Notes: generated by a model from the sequence alone, not told the origin. 64,000 nt of DNA from Cyanobacterium sp. T60_A2020_053 (GCA_015272165.1 JACYMF010000008.1:124001-188000); one strand, 5' to 3'; shown: positions 45,885 to 54,957, counted from the first letter of the stretch. Translations and numbers: made by a program.

Positions 45885-46469
45885 ATGAAATATAATTCTC
45901 AAAGTAACTCATCACAACTTAGTTTATTTGACAATCAATCAAGCTACCAAGTAAAAACAACCAAACTAAAACAAGAATTTACGATGAGTTTGGATTATTT
46001 GAAAAAATGGAAGAGGAATATTTTTAATTATCAACAAAAATCAGCTAATATTCAAGTAAAACAAGCTAATTTGCTGGATAAAGATGACTATGATTTAGAT
46101 ACTGAGTTAATTAATCCTTTTACTCTTAAAACTCATACGGATCAGTTTTATAATTTACCTCAATATGGTAATAGTGAAAATTGTTTATACTTTATTTTAG
46201 ATACACATTTGCCAATATTATTATACGTTGGTGAAACTAAATTATCCCCTCAACAAAGATGGATTAATCATGATTGCAAAAGCTATATTAATAGTTATAT
46301 TTTTTTACATCGAAAGTATAGTTTACCTGTAATAATTAGGTCGGCTTTTTATTGGGCTGTTTCTCCTGATAGGGTCACTAGACAAAAGTTGGAAAAAGAG
46401 TTAATTTTACGATGGAGGGCGCCCTTCAACAAGGAATCATGGCAATGGTGGGGGCAACCTTTTAAATAG
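45885..46469 (+). CDS. GIY-YIG-like nuclease domain protein
   Basis: A 194-residue protein whose residues 85-190 look like a degenerate GIY-YIG fold: CLYFILDTHLPILLYVGETKLSPQQRW (the two strands with YxI and LYVGET), then an R helix and the terminal EKELILRWRAPFNKESW with the Glu-helix and Asn that ends the domain. The first about 80 residues are variable. The ATG at 45885 is chosen; an in-frame TTG two codons earlier is a poor start. Related proteins are widespread and unstudied in cyanobacteria. Assignment is by pattern. Confidence 0.65.
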   Translation: MKYNSQSNSSQLSLFDNQSSYQVKTTKLKQEFTMSLDYLKKWKRNIFNYQQKSANIQVKQANLLDKDDYDLDTELINPFTLKTHTDQFYNLPQYGNSENCLYFILDTHLPILLYVGETKLSPQQRWINHDCKSYINSYIFLHRKYSLPVIIRSAFYWAVSPDRVTRQKLEKELILRWRAPFNKESWQWWGQPFK

Positions 46470-46601
46470 AAAGGGAGAAAGGGAGAAAAGGGGGAAAGGG
46501 AGAAAGGGAGAAGGGAGAGAAAATATATAAATTATAAAAGTGATGGTAAAATGAAGTTGTTTGGGAGCAATTTTTAGTACATATCGCATAAGTAATAACA
46601 C
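46470..46601. other. Purine-rich repeat GAAAGGGA upstream of bolA-like gene
   Basis: Between the GIY-YIG-like gene and the BolA gene, 46470-46520 holds (GAAAGGGA)n with period near 8 and irregularities. The rest contains the BolA upstream region, with AACACATG at the start and no strong ribosome site. Confidence 0.6.
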
Positions 46602-46856
46602 ATGGTTAGTTTAGAGCAAGTCAAAACCACAATTAAAAGTCAGTTACCGGATGCTGAGGTGGTAGTAAGGGATTTAACCGGCGGTGGCGATCATCTTGAA
46701 GCTATAGTGGTATCTAGTGCTTTTGAGGGGAAAACTATGGTAAAACAACATCAGTTAGTTTACAGCGCCCTCCACACTGAGCTACAATCTGAAGCTATCC
46801 ATGCTTTAGCCTTAAAAACTTTCACCCCCTCCGCTTGGGCTAGTATGAGTAAGTAA
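46602..46856 (+). CDS. BolA-family protein
   Basis: An 84-residue BolA/YrbA-type protein. [31 protein letters not shown] holds the conserved core with the family His pair, and ends with [11 protein letters not shown]. It forms a [2Fe-2S]-bridged complex with the monothiol glutaredoxin whose gene follows 170 bases downstream, a classic pair in iron-sulfur trafficking. Complete. Confidence 0.88.
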   Translation: MVSLEQVKTTIKSQLPDAEVVVRDLTGGGDHLEAIVVSSAFEGKTMVKQHQLVYSALHTELQSEAIHALALKTFTPSAWASMSK

Positions 46857-46904
46857 TCGAAGACAGAAAGACAGGAAGACGGGGAGAAAGGGTAGCAGAG
46901 GAGG

Positions 46905-46972
46905 AAAGGGAGAAAGGAGAGATAATGAGTAGTTTTCCATTATCCATTGTCCATTGTCCATTATCAAAAATC
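46905..46972. repeat. Purine-rich and CATTGTC heptamer tract
   Basis: GGAAAGGGAGAAAGGAGAG followed by TTTTCCATTATCCATTGTCCATTGTCCATTATC, another heptamer family, in the gap between bolA-like and grxD. CCATTGT/CCATTATC also appears near 35.7, 56.2 and 52.7 kb. Confidence 0.7.
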
Positions 46973-47026
46973 TGTTATGATTTTTAGTAAAACTGTAGCG
47001 ATAAAGTAGTGATTAATAGATAAAAT

Positions 47027-47350
47027 ATGACACCTGAATTAAAACAGCGCCTTGATGACATTGTTAATAGTAGCCCCGTTTTTGTTTTTATGAAAGGCAA
47101 TAAATTAATGCCTCAATGTGGTTTCTCCAATAATGTGGTACAAATATTAAATACCCTTGGTGTACCTTTTGAAACTTTTGATGTTCTTTCTGATTATGAC
47201 ATTCGTCAGGGTATCAAAGAATATTCCCAATGGCCCACGATTCCTCAAGTATATGTCAACGGTGAATTTGTCGGTGGTAGCGATATTTTAATTGAATTAT
47301 ATCAAAATGGTGAACTACAACAAATGATCGAAGTCGCCCTCGCTTCGTAA
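47027..47350 (+). CDS. grxD: Monothiol glutaredoxin (Grx4/GrxD family)
   Basis: A 107-residue CGFS glutaredoxin with the active site MPQCGFSNN, Cys31. The thioredoxin-fold residues WPTIPQVYVNGEFVGGSDILIELYQNGEL near 69-97 carry the cis-Pro and the glutathione-binding residues. Monothiol Grx hold a [2Fe-2S] cluster with glutathione and pass it to targets; it pairs with the BolA-family protein upstream. Complete. Confidence 0.95.
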   Translation: MTPELKQRLDDIVNSSPVFVFMKGNKLMPQCGFSNNVVQILNTLGVPFETFDVLSDYDIRQGIKEYSQWPTIPQVYVNGEFVGGSDILIELYQNGELQQMIEVALAS

Positions 47351-47503
47351 TTAAGTATTGGGTATTGGGTGTTTGACATTCGCCCTTTGCCCTTTAAACT
47401 TTGTCTTTTTAAATCCCTTTTTTATCCCAATCTAAAATATTATGATATAACATAATCAATTTCAAAAATAAGCATAACATAAAGTAAGGGGTTAAAGTTC
47501 TCT

Positions 47504-48979
47504 ATGTATATAGTCCATATCGCTTCAGAGTGCGCACCAGTTATCAAAGCTGGGGGATTAGGTGATGTTGTTTATGGCTTGAGTCGAGAAATTGAGAATC
47601 GGGGTAATACGGTAGAAATTATCCTCCCTATGTATGATTGTATGCGTTATGACCATATTTGGGGGCTTCATGATGCTTACCAAGATTTAGCAGTGCCTTG
47701 GTATGATGGTGAAATAAAATGCTCGGTTTATTGCGGTTGGGTTCACGGTAGGTTATGCTTTTTCATTAAACCTCTTTCCGATGATAATTTTTTTGATCGT
47801 GGTTGTTACTATGGCTGTGATGATGATGCCATGCGTTTTGCTTTTTTCTCCAAAGCTGCCCTAGAATTTTTGTTAGTCAGTAATAAGCGCCCTGATATAA
47901 TTCACTGTCATGACTGGCAAACGGCTTTAGTGCCTGTGTTATTGTATGAAATTTACAAATGGCATGGTATGGCTAATCAAAGGGTATGTTTTACGGTGCA
48001 TAATTTTAAACATCAAGGCTTCGCTGGTGGTGAGTTATTAAAGGCTACTGGTTTAAATAATGAGAATTACTACTATAGTTATGAGCGTTTACGGGATAAT
48101 TTTAACCCTTTTGCTATTAACTTAATGAAGGGTGGCATTGTTTACTCAAATCATGTTAATACTGTTTCTCCTCATCATGCTTGGGAGGCGAGATATAGCG
48201 ATGTAAGTTATGGTTTAGGGCATACTTTAGAGTTACATCATTACAAATTTGATGGCATTCTTAATGGTATTGATTATAATATCTGGAATCCTGAAATCGA
48301 TACTCATATTCCTTTTCAATATACTATGGAAAATTTTGAAGGTAAAAGTAAAAATCGACGGGCGCTGAGGGAAAGGTTATTATTAAGGGATGAAAATAAG
48401 CCTATTGTGGCGTTTGTGGGTCGTTTAGACTATCAAAAAGGGGTAGAGTTAGTACATCATGCCCTCTATTATTCTCTCCATCATAATGCTCAATTTGTAT
48501 TATTGGGTTCGGCGACGGGCGCTGAGATTAATAATTGGTTTCGCCACGAAAAGGATTTTCTCAATAACAACCCCGATTGTCATTTAGAGTTGGGTTTCCA
48601 TGAAGAATTAGCGCACCTCATCTATGCTGGAGCGGATATAATTGTCGTACCTAGTATGTATGAACCTTGTGGATTAACGCAAATGATCGGCTTAAAATAT
48701 GGTACTGTACCAGTGGTGCGCGGTGTAGGTGGTTTGATGGATACGGTGTTTGATAAGGATTATGATCAACATCATGCTCCAGAAAAGCGTAATGGTTACG
48801 TATTCTATGAAAATGATTACCCAGCGTTGGAATCTGGTTTGGCGCGCGCCATCGGTTTATGGCATCACTTTCCGAAGGATTTTGAACAGTTACAAAAGCA
48901 GGGCATGGAGTATGATTACTCATGGAATCAGCCGGGTAAGCAGTATGTGCGCTTGTATGATTATATTCGCCATAAGTAA
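47504..48979 (+). CDS. glgA: Glycogen synthase GlgA
   Basis: A 491-residue glycosyltransferase family 5 enzyme that adds glucose from ADP-glucose to glycogen. The substrate motif IKAGGLGDVV near 14 (KxGGL), the conserved HCHDWQTALVPVLLY near 138, FVGRLDYQKGVEL near 307 and EPCGLTQMIGLKYGTVPVVRGVGGL near 386 are in place. The YYSYERLRDNFNPFAINLMKGG segment is typical of the second cyanobacterial GlgA group (GlgA2). It starts MYIVHIASECAPV, preceded by AAGGGG 17 bases up. Complete, monocistronic. Confidence 0.94.
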   Translation: MYIVHIASECAPVIKAGGLGDVVYGLSREIENRGNTVEIILPMYDCMRYDHIWGLHDAYQDLAVPWYDGEIKCSVYCGWVHGRLCFFIKPLSDDNFFDRGCYYGCDDDAMRFAFFSKAALEFLLVSNKRPDIIHCHDWQTALVPVLLYEIYKWHGMANQRVCFTVHNFKHQGFAGGELLKATGLNNENYYYSYERLRDNFNPFAINLMKGGIVYSNHVNTVSPHHAWEARYSDVSYGLGHTLELHHYKFDGILNGIDYNIWNPEIDTHIPFQYTMENFEGKSKNRRALRERLLLRDENKPIVAFVGRLDYQKGVELVHHALYYSLHHNAQFVLLGSATGAEINNWFRHEKDFLNNNPDCHLELGFHEELAHLIYAGADIIVVPSMYEPCGLTQMIGLKYGTVPVVRGVGGLMDTVFDKDYDQHHAPEKRNGYVFYENDYPALESGLARAIGLWHHFPKDFEQLQKQGMEYDYSWNQPGKQYVRLYDYIRHK

Positions 48980-49027
48980 TGAATAATTTAATTTTGAAAC
49001 CCTCACCCCTAACCCCTCTCCCATAGC

Positions 49028-49240
49028 AGGGCGTTTTCATTCTCAAAAATGTTAGTTTCTCAAACTAGCCAATAATCTGAAATTCAGAGGTTTTTAACTA
49101 CTAATAAATCAATTAATAGTAAAAAATCCTCCTGTCTCCCTGAATCTCCCCCCTTTTTAAGGGGGGTTGGGGGGGATCATCCTTATATTGTCTTCTTGTC
49201 AAAAACAAATCAATTTTGATCCTGACTTTGAAAACACCCT
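49028..49240. mobile_element. MITE family A copy 3 (inverted)
   Basis: The ends are AGGGCGTTTTCATTCTC and CTGACTTTGAAAACACCCT. The target duplication CTCCCATAG is present on both sides, including the C-to-T change relative to CTCCCACAG that borders other copies, which is good proof of insertion into a dispersed CTCTCCCAYAGGAGAGG hairpin. The element reads in the opposite direction to copies 2, 4, 5. Confidence 0.87.
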
Positions 49241-49294
49241 GCTCCCATAGGAGAGGGGGATAAGTATATTTTTAGTAAAAAGTATTTTAGAAAA

Positions 49295-50353
49295 ATGGGA
49301 CAATTAGAATATAAACCGAATATCCGCACTTGTGGCATTAACCTTAATCATTGGTATGTAGTGGCTAGAAGTAGCGAAATTACCGCAAAACCTTACAGCG
49401 CCCGTCTCTGGCACCAAGATATAGTCATTTATCGAGATGGCGCTGGGAAAGTAATTGCGTTGGAGGATCGTTGTCCCCATCGTCAGGTAAAATTAAGCTC
49501 TGGGAAGGTGGTTAATGATAACCTTGAATGTGCTTATCATGGTTGGTTATTTAATGGAGGGGGGGAGTGCGCTGGTGTACCATATTTAGCGGAAAATCAG
49601 AAAATCCCCACTTGCAAAATTAAATCTTATCCCGTCAAAGAGTTAGATGGTTTTATCTGGATTTTTCCCGGTGACGGTGATTATGACCAAATCCAGCCCA
49701 TGGGTTTACCAGAATGGGAGCATTTGAACTATATTGCTAGTGTAGCGGAAATTGACTGCCCCGGACATTATTCTTATTTGATTGAAAATTTAATGGATAT
49801 GCACCATGGGCATCTTCATGATAATTACCAAGCATGGGCGGAAGCTACTTTAAAAGACATTGAAACCTCTGAAAAAAGAGTTGATGTTTTATATTCCGCA
49901 CAAAGTTATTATCGCATCGATAAAATTTGGTCAATTTCCCAGTTATTTTTTCCCGCACTACGGCGTTTACATCCTGAACCTCTCAAGGTAAGCTATGTTT
50001 ATCCTCATTGGGCTTCTAGTTTGGGGCAGGATTTTAAAATTTACTGTTTATTTTGCCCTGTGGATGAAACCATCACTAAGGCTTATTTGATTCATTTTAC
50101 TTCCCTTGAGTCTTTTTGGCGTTTACATAAGTTGCCTGTTTGGTTTAGGAGATTTATCAAAAATAGTTTATTTAATGCCGCTAAGGGGTTATTGGAAGGG
50201 TTAGTGCGCCAAGATGTGGAGATGATAATTCAAGAGCAAGATTCTTTTAATCGTAATCCCATCCAACGTAATTATGAGGTGAATCGGGCGCTGGTAAAGG
50301 TACAACAATTAATTATTAATCAATATCTCAATTCTCAACAAATTAGAAGTTAA
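49295..50353 (+). CDS. Rieske non-haem oxygenase (PaO/ring-hydroxylating type)
   Basis: A 352-residue oxygenase. The Rieske cluster ligands are Cys60-His62 (CPHRQV) and Cys79-His82 (ECAYHGW). The mononuclear iron site is LIENLMDMHHGHLHDNY near 168-180, with the Asp and His residues. No membrane helix is evident at the C-terminus. Related cyanobacterial proteins resemble pheophorbide a oxygenase/Tic55 and aromatic ring hydroxylases; the substrate is unknown. Preceded by a repeat-rich gap. Its stop is 4 bases before the methyltransferase start, so the two may be co-transcribed. Confidence 0.85.
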   Translation: MGQLEYKPNIRTCGINLNHWYVVARSSEITAKPYSARLWHQDIVIYRDGAGKVIALEDRCPHRQVKLSSGKVVNDNLECAYHGWLFNGGGECAGVPYLAENQKIPTCKIKSYPVKELDGFIWIFPGDGDYDQIQPMGLPEWEHLNYIASVAEIDCPGHYSYLIENLMDMHHGHLHDNYQAWAEATLKDIETSEKRVDVLYSAQSYYRIDKIWSISQLFFPALRRLHPEPLKVSYVYPHWASSLGQDFKIYCLFCPVDETITKAYLIHFTSLESFWRLHKLPVWFRRFIKNSLFNAAKGLLEGLVRQDVEMIIQEQDSFNRNPIQRNYEVNRALVKVQQLIINQYLNSQQIRS

Positions 50354-50356
50354 ACA

Positions 50357-51352
50357 ATGCAGAAATCAATATTAAACAATGATTATGAAATTAAAAATTG
50401 TTATGATTCCAACAGTGACTTGATTTTATATCATGGCGATAATAAAGATTTTTTATCAACAATTCCCGACAAATCTTTGAGTTTAATTATTACTTCTCCG
50501 CCTTATAATATGGGCAAAGAATATGAAAAAAATCTTAGTATTGAAGAATATTTAGTAAATCAATCATCAATTATTAAAGAATTTTATCGTATTTTAAAAG
50601 ATGATGGTCATATTTGTTGGCAAGTAGGAAATTATGTAAAAGATGGCGAAGTTTATCCTTTAGATATTTATTATTATCCCATATTTAAAAACTTTAATTT
50701 TCGACTTCGTAATCGTATAATTTGGCATTTTGGTCATGGACTCCACGCCTCTAAAAGGTTTTCAGGGCGCTATGAAACCATTTTATGGTTTAGTAAAACT
50801 GATAATTATTATTATAACTTGGATGCAGTTAGAGTTCCAGCAAAATATCCGGGTAAAAGACATTATAAAGGAGAAAAAAAGGGACAAATTTCAGGTAATC
50901 CACAAGGAAAAAACCCCTCTGATTATTGGGAAATAGTTTTGCAAGATTGGGAAAAAGAAATATGGGAAATTCCCAATGTAAAATCAAATCATCCCGAAAA
51001 AACTATTCATCCTTGTCAATATCCTATAGAATTAGTAGAACGCTGTGTTTTAGCTTTAACAAAGGAAAATGACCGTGTTTTTGATCCTTTTGCTGGAGTA
51101 GGCTCGTCAATTATTGCTAGTATTAAACATAAAAGAAAAGCCATAGGATGTGAACAAAAATTAGAATATATTAATGTGACAATAGATAGAATTAATAAGT
51201 ATTACAATAATGATTTAAAAATTAGACCATTAGGCAAAATTATCCATAAACCAACAGGGAAAGAAAAAGTGAGTCAAATTCCCCCTGAATGGCAAGAAGA
51301 AAAGTCTATTTATCAACAATTAAATTTATTAAATCAACAGGAAAAAAATTAA
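50357..51352 (+). CDS. Type II DNA methyltransferase, beta-class (BglII/BstYI partner)
   Basis: A 331-residue DNA methyltransferase. Motif IV TSPPYN at residues 46-51 comes before motif I VFDPFAGVGSS near 231, the order of the beta class (N4-cytosine or N6-adenine). The centre has the target-recognition region and TIHPCQYPIELVERCVLAL. It overlaps the following BglII/BstYI-type gene by one base (TAATG), as in a restriction-modification operon. BglII-type methylases modify the cytosine (N4) in AGATCT; whether this one does is inference. Only one GGGCGCT motif occurs in 1 kb, low for this window. Confidence 0.88.
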   Translation: MQKSILNNDYEIKNCYDSNSDLILYHGDNKDFLSTIPDKSLSLIITSPPYNMGKEYEKNLSIEEYLVNQSSIIKEFYRILKDDGHICWQVGNYVKDGEVYPLDIYYYPIFKNFNFRLRNRIIWHFGHGLHASKRFSGRYETILWFSKTDNYYYNLDAVRVPAKYPGKRHYKGEKKGQISGNPQGKNPSDYWEIVLQDWEKEIWEIPNVKSNHPEKTIHPCQYPIELVERCVLALTKENDRVFDPFAGVGSSIIASIKHKRKAIGCEQKLEYINVTIDRINKYYNNDLKIRPLGKIIHKPTGKEKVSQIPPEWQEEKSIYQQLNLLNQQEKN

Positions 51353-51702
51353 TGATTATTGGTGGATTGTATTCATTTAACAACGGTGAAAATTTTATTA
51401 ATCAACATTTTCAGGATGAATTTAAAGAAGTTCAAGACGTGATAAAAAATATTAATGCACTCGAACATAAAACGAAAACCAGTAAAGAACAAACTATGGT
51501 TGGTAATATGTTATACAGTCCATCTTCTCTAAATAAATCATTCAAAAAAAAATTTAGTCAAAGAAATTGGCAATCAAAAAAAATTTCTTGTAATTATTCA
51601 CAAAATTATTATACTTCTCATTATAAGCCTTCTAATCTTTCCACGAAAAGTAAATCAAGTCCTTTGGACTTATTTTTAGCAATTTCATGCTGTGGAATTT
51701 AG
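51352..51702 (+). pseudogene. Truncated BglII/BstYI-family restriction endonuclease
   Basis: A 116-residue open segment that starts at ATG 51352, one base overlapping the methylase stop. Its first 75 residues follow the BglII/BstYI family: MIIGGLYSFNNGENFI, then KTKTSKEQTMVGNMLYSPSS and LNKSFKKKFSQRNWQ. The rest, ending AISCCGI, does not continue the family and lacks the catalytic PD-(D/E)XK region (the family has a D...EVQFGK segment after about residue 120, in a protein of about 200). The nuclease is therefore truncated and presumably inactive, leaving the methylase as an orphan. No continuation was found in the other frames before 51722. Confidence 0.75.
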
Positions 51703-51721
51703 GTTATATTAGTGCAGTTTT

Positions 51722-52546
51722 TTAATTTTTACTAACCGTAATAAATTTGCATTCTGTAAAGGGTTTAATTTCCCTCATTTTTGCTTTTTCTGGGTCAAAA
51801 TCTATGGGAAATTTAGTAAATAAATCATAACAAGCATTGGTTAAATTTGTTTTAGTTAAATCTGTTTCTTTAAGAATAGCTCCAGCTAAATTAGCATTAA
51901 TCAATGTAGCTTCACTTAAATTGGCTTCCTGAAAGTTACTTTTTTTAAAATTAGTTTTATTAAGATTAGCCTTAGTTAAATCAGCCTGAAAAAAATTACT
52001 ATAAGATAAGTCTAAATTATCTAATTTAGCTTCTTGTAAATTAGCATTTTTGAGTAAATTATTAGATACTTGAGACTGATTAAAACTGATTAAATGAGTA
52101 TCTTTCAAAAAAATGATCATATAGCGTTTTCTTTCTCCATTTAACTCAGCTAATGTTGCTTGGGTATCAGCTCTTAATAGGTTAAAGTCCTGCTGTAATT
52201 GCCATGAGGAATAATTTAAAGTTAATTGGGTAATTTGATTAAGATAATTACTGAGAATATTATGACGATAACTTTCTAATTCCAGGTTATATTGAGCATT
52301 ATTATCTTGAATTTGTAGTGGTCTATACAAAAATTGCTCACTAAAAATGTTGGAAATGGTCAGCGCCCCTAAAATTAGGGTAGTAGTAGAAGTAATTAAA
52401 GCGCCCACAATCGGTCCAATGGCGATTTCTGGAATATGCACTGAACCTGTTACTGCCAAGGCAATGGCACTTAAAAATGATGATAAGGTGCGCTGAAATT
52501 TGCTAAAAATGCGGGGTAGTAATGGCTTTTTTTTCTTTTCTTCCAT
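51722..52546 (-). CDS. Membrane-anchored pentapeptide-repeat protein
   Basis: A 274-residue protein. Residues 25-70 contain two membrane segments (FLSAIALAVTGSVHIPEIAIGPIVGA and TTTLILGALTISNIF). The middle is alpha-helical, and residues 165-240 hold pentapeptide repeats A(N/D)Lxx (ANLQEAKLDNLDLSYSNFFQ and following) that form a right-handed beta-helix. It ends close to the truncated endonuclease. Function unknown. Convergent with the restriction-modification locus. Confidence 0.78.
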   Translation of the reverse strand: MEEKKKKPLLPRIFSKFQRTLSSFLSAIALAVTGSVHIPEIAIGPIVGALITSTTTLILGALTISNIFSEQFLYRPLQIQDNNAQYNLELESYRHNILSNYLNQITQLTLNYSSWQLQQDFNLLRADTQATLAELNGERKRYMIIFLKDTHLISFNQSQVSNNLLKNANLQEAKLDNLDLSYSNFFQADLTKANLNKTNFKKSNFQEANLSEATLINANLAGAILKETDLTKTNLTNACYDLFTKFPIDFDPEKAKMREIKPFTECKFITVSKN

Positions 52547-52949
52547 CAGTAAATAAATGTGAAAATTTCACTTTAATTAGGGCTGAATAATTCAGAAATA
52601 TTGATTCATCAAGGTTAAGACGGGCTACAGTCGTCAAAAAATATACAAAATTACGCTTTTTTTATAAAAATGTAGTTTAAATACGAGATTACATATAATA
52701 CACTAAGATAGCAAAACTTCATCATTATCAATTGTCCATTTGTCCTTATGAATGCACTTTTCAGTGCCATCTAATTATACCGAAAGTTCCAGATAAAAAC
52801 TTTTAACAAGAGCTTTAAACCCCTTACCTTGTAATTAAAATCCCTTATATTTTCAAGCAATCAGTTCAAATCAAACTGAGTTTATATTGAGTAAGTAAGT
52901 TAATATATATGAACGAAATCATAACATTAGGTAATTACCTTCATTAACG
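52547..52949. promoter_or_regulatory. Upstream region of the antiporter gene
   Basis: A 403-base gap with a CATTGTCC-type heptamer near 52733, a degraded family D trace (AACAAGAGCTTTAAACCCCTTACC) near 52806, and the start region. Just before the antiporter, 52909-52947 is a short open reading of 12 codons (ATG to TAA) ending 2 bases upstream of the antiporter ATG. No other gene is visible. Confidence 0.35.
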
Positions 52950-54854
52950 ATGGAAGAATCTTTTACCCTTACCCTACAAATCATTATCACTGTTTGCGCA
53001 GGAATTAGCTCTCAGGTATTCGGGGAATATTTCAAAATACCTAGTATTGTCTTTTTACTCATTTTCGGAGTAATTTTAGGGCGAGATATGCTAGGTATTC
53101 TGCAACCTGAGTTGTTGGGGGTAGGGTTAGAGGTTTTAGTTGCCCTAGCGGTGGCGATTATTCTTTTTGAAGGGGGATTAAACCTAGAATTGCGTCAGTT
53201 AGATAAGGTATCGGGCAGTTTACGCAATCTCGTCACTATCGGTACTTTAATTACTTTTCTTTGTGGGGGGGTAGCGGCGCACTTCCTCGCTGAATTTCCG
53301 TGGGAAATTGCCTTTTTATACGCTTCTTTGGTGGTTGTAACTGGTCCAACCGTAGTAGCGCCCCTCCTCAAACAGGTAGCGGTGGATAAGAGAGTTGCCA
53401 CAATTTTGGAAGGGGAAGGGGTTTTAATTGATCCGGTGGGCGCCATTCTCGCTGTGGTGGTATTAGATACCATTATTAATAGTTCTGCTGATCCTCTCGA
53501 TATTATCACGAGGTTAGTATTTCGCTTGGGCATAGGGGCGCTAATCGGGGGGCTAAGTGGCTATTTTTTAGGATATTTTCAAAAAAATGCTAATTTTGTT
53601 CCTGAAGAATTAAAAAATTTAGTGGTTTTAGCCGGAGTATGGGGTACATTTGGACTCTCTCAAATGATTTTAAGTGAGTCGGGATTAATGGCAACGGTAA
53701 TCGCTGGTATTGTGGTGCGCGCTTCTGGTATCCCCGAAGAAAGGTTATTACTACGTTTTAAAGGACAACTGACGGTTTTATGTGTTTCAGTTTTATTTAT
53801 ACTCCTCGCCGCCGATTTATCTATAGATAGTATTTTTGCACTAGGTGGAGGCAGTGTTTTAACCGTATTGGCATTAATGTTCATCGTGCGCCCTTTAAGC
53901 GTGATCATTTGTACTTGGAATAGTGGTTTAAATAGCCGTCAAAAGTTATTTATAGCTTGGATTGCTCCTAGGGGTATCGTTTCAGCTTCTGTTGCCTCTT
54001 TATTCTCTATTCTATTAACCCAAAACGGTATCAATGGTGGTCAATCTATTAAGGGTTTAGTCTTTCTCACCATTATGATGACGGTGTTTGCTCAGGGTTT
54101 AACTGCTGGTCGAGTAGCAAAATGGTTACGAATAACATCGGCTCAGGCGACGGGCGCTGTTATTATCGGTTGTAATCCCATCGGGCGCTTATTGGGGCGT
54201 ATTTATCAAAGTCAAGGAGAATCAGTTGTTTTGATTGATACAGATACAGAGGCTTGTAACCGTGCCAAACAAGATAATTTACCTGTGTTTGAAAGTAGTG
54301 GTTTAGACCCGGATGTCATGGAAAAAGCAGGAATTACCTCCGTAGGCACTTTAGTCGCCTTAACAAATAATGGCGATGTTAATTTGATGATTGCCCAGCG
54401 CGCCATCGAAGAATTTTCTCCCCCCAAAGTATTAGCAGTTTTTCCTAATGAGAAAAAAGAAAATAATATTAAAGCTAATAAGCAAAAAATAGCCCAACCT
54501 TTTATTAACGATATACAAATCAAAACTTGGAATCAATACATTAACGATGGGTTATTTCGTCTCGGTAAAACTGTGATTAGGGGTGAGGGAGAAGCCATTG
54601 ATTTTCAACAAATTCACCTCCAAGCCTTAATTACCGGAGGGGAATTATTACCATTACTGGTAAAAAGAAAAGACAAGTTAGAGATAGTCCAATCCACCGA
54701 AGAATGGAAGTTAGGAGATGAAATTATCTATTTACTACACGACCCTCGACCACAACTATTGAAAAGGCTATCGGGAGTTTCTGCCTCTCCTCGTCTCACT
54801 TTAGAAAAGTTACCCAAAGTGGAAGAAATACCTCTTTCGGTTAATGTTAAATAA
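52950..54854 (+). CDS. CPA1-family cation/proton antiporter with TrkA-N domain
   Basis: A 634-residue membrane protein. About twelve transmembrane segments occupy residues 5-405, with the conserved LFEGGLNLELRQLD near 72 and ILEGEGVLIDPVGAILAV near 151 (the acidic ion-binding residues). The C-terminal cytoplasmic part holds an NAD-binding RCK domain (GAVIIGCNPIGRLLGRIYQSQGESVVLIDTD near 395) and a TrkA-C-like tail. Such proteins exchange Na+ or K+ for H+ and help with salt and pH homeostasis; cyanobacteria have several (NhaS group), and I cannot say which this is. Six or more GGGCGC-type motifs. Confidence 0.88.
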   Translation: MEESFTLTLQIIITVCAGISSQVFGEYFKIPSIVFLLIFGVILGRDMLGILQPELLGVGLEVLVALAVAIILFEGGLNLELRQLDKVSGSLRNLVTIGTLITFLCGGVAAHFLAEFPWEIAFLYASLVVVTGPTVVAPLLKQVAVDKRVATILEGEGVLIDPVGAILAVVVLDTIINSSADPLDIITRLVFRLGIGALIGGLSGYFLGYFQKNANFVPEELKNLVVLAGVWGTFGLSQMILSESGLMATVIAGIVVRASGIPEERLLLRFKGQLTVLCVSVLFILLAADLSIDSIFALGGGSVLTVLALMFIVRPLSVIICTWNSGLNSRQKLFIAWIAPRGIVSASVASLFSILLTQNGINGGQSIKGLVFLTIMMTVFAQGLTAGRVAKWLRITSAQATGAVIIGCNPIGRLLGRIYQSQGESVVLIDTDTEACNRAKQDNLPVFESSGLDPDVMEKAGITSVGTLVALTNNGDVNLMIAQRAIEEFSPPKVLAVFPNEKKENNIKANKQKIAQPFINDIQIKTWNQYINDGLFRLGKTVIRGEGEAIDFQQIHLQALITGGELLPLLVKRKDKLEIVQSTEEWKLGDEIIYLLHDPRPQLLKRLSGVSASPRLTLEKLPKVEEIPLSVNVK

Positions 54855-54857
54855 GTT

Positions 54858-54957
54858 CTCGTACAAAATTAATTGTATATAAGCAAGGGGTTTAAACCCC
54901 TTGTTGTTATAGCTTTGAGAAAAATAAAAGTCACAATTAATTTTGCTTACTTACTTA
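54858..54957. repeat. Family D element copy 3 (inverted)
   Basis: From TCTCGTACAAAATTAATTGTAT to ACAATTAATTTTGCTTACTTAC, with AGCAAGGGGTTTAAACCCCTTGTT between. It immediately follows the antiporter stop and could also act as its transcription-end hairpin. Confidence 0.7.

Noticed and set aside
53195-53533. Open frames opposite the antiporter gene
   Set aside because: Antisense shadows of membrane-segment codons.
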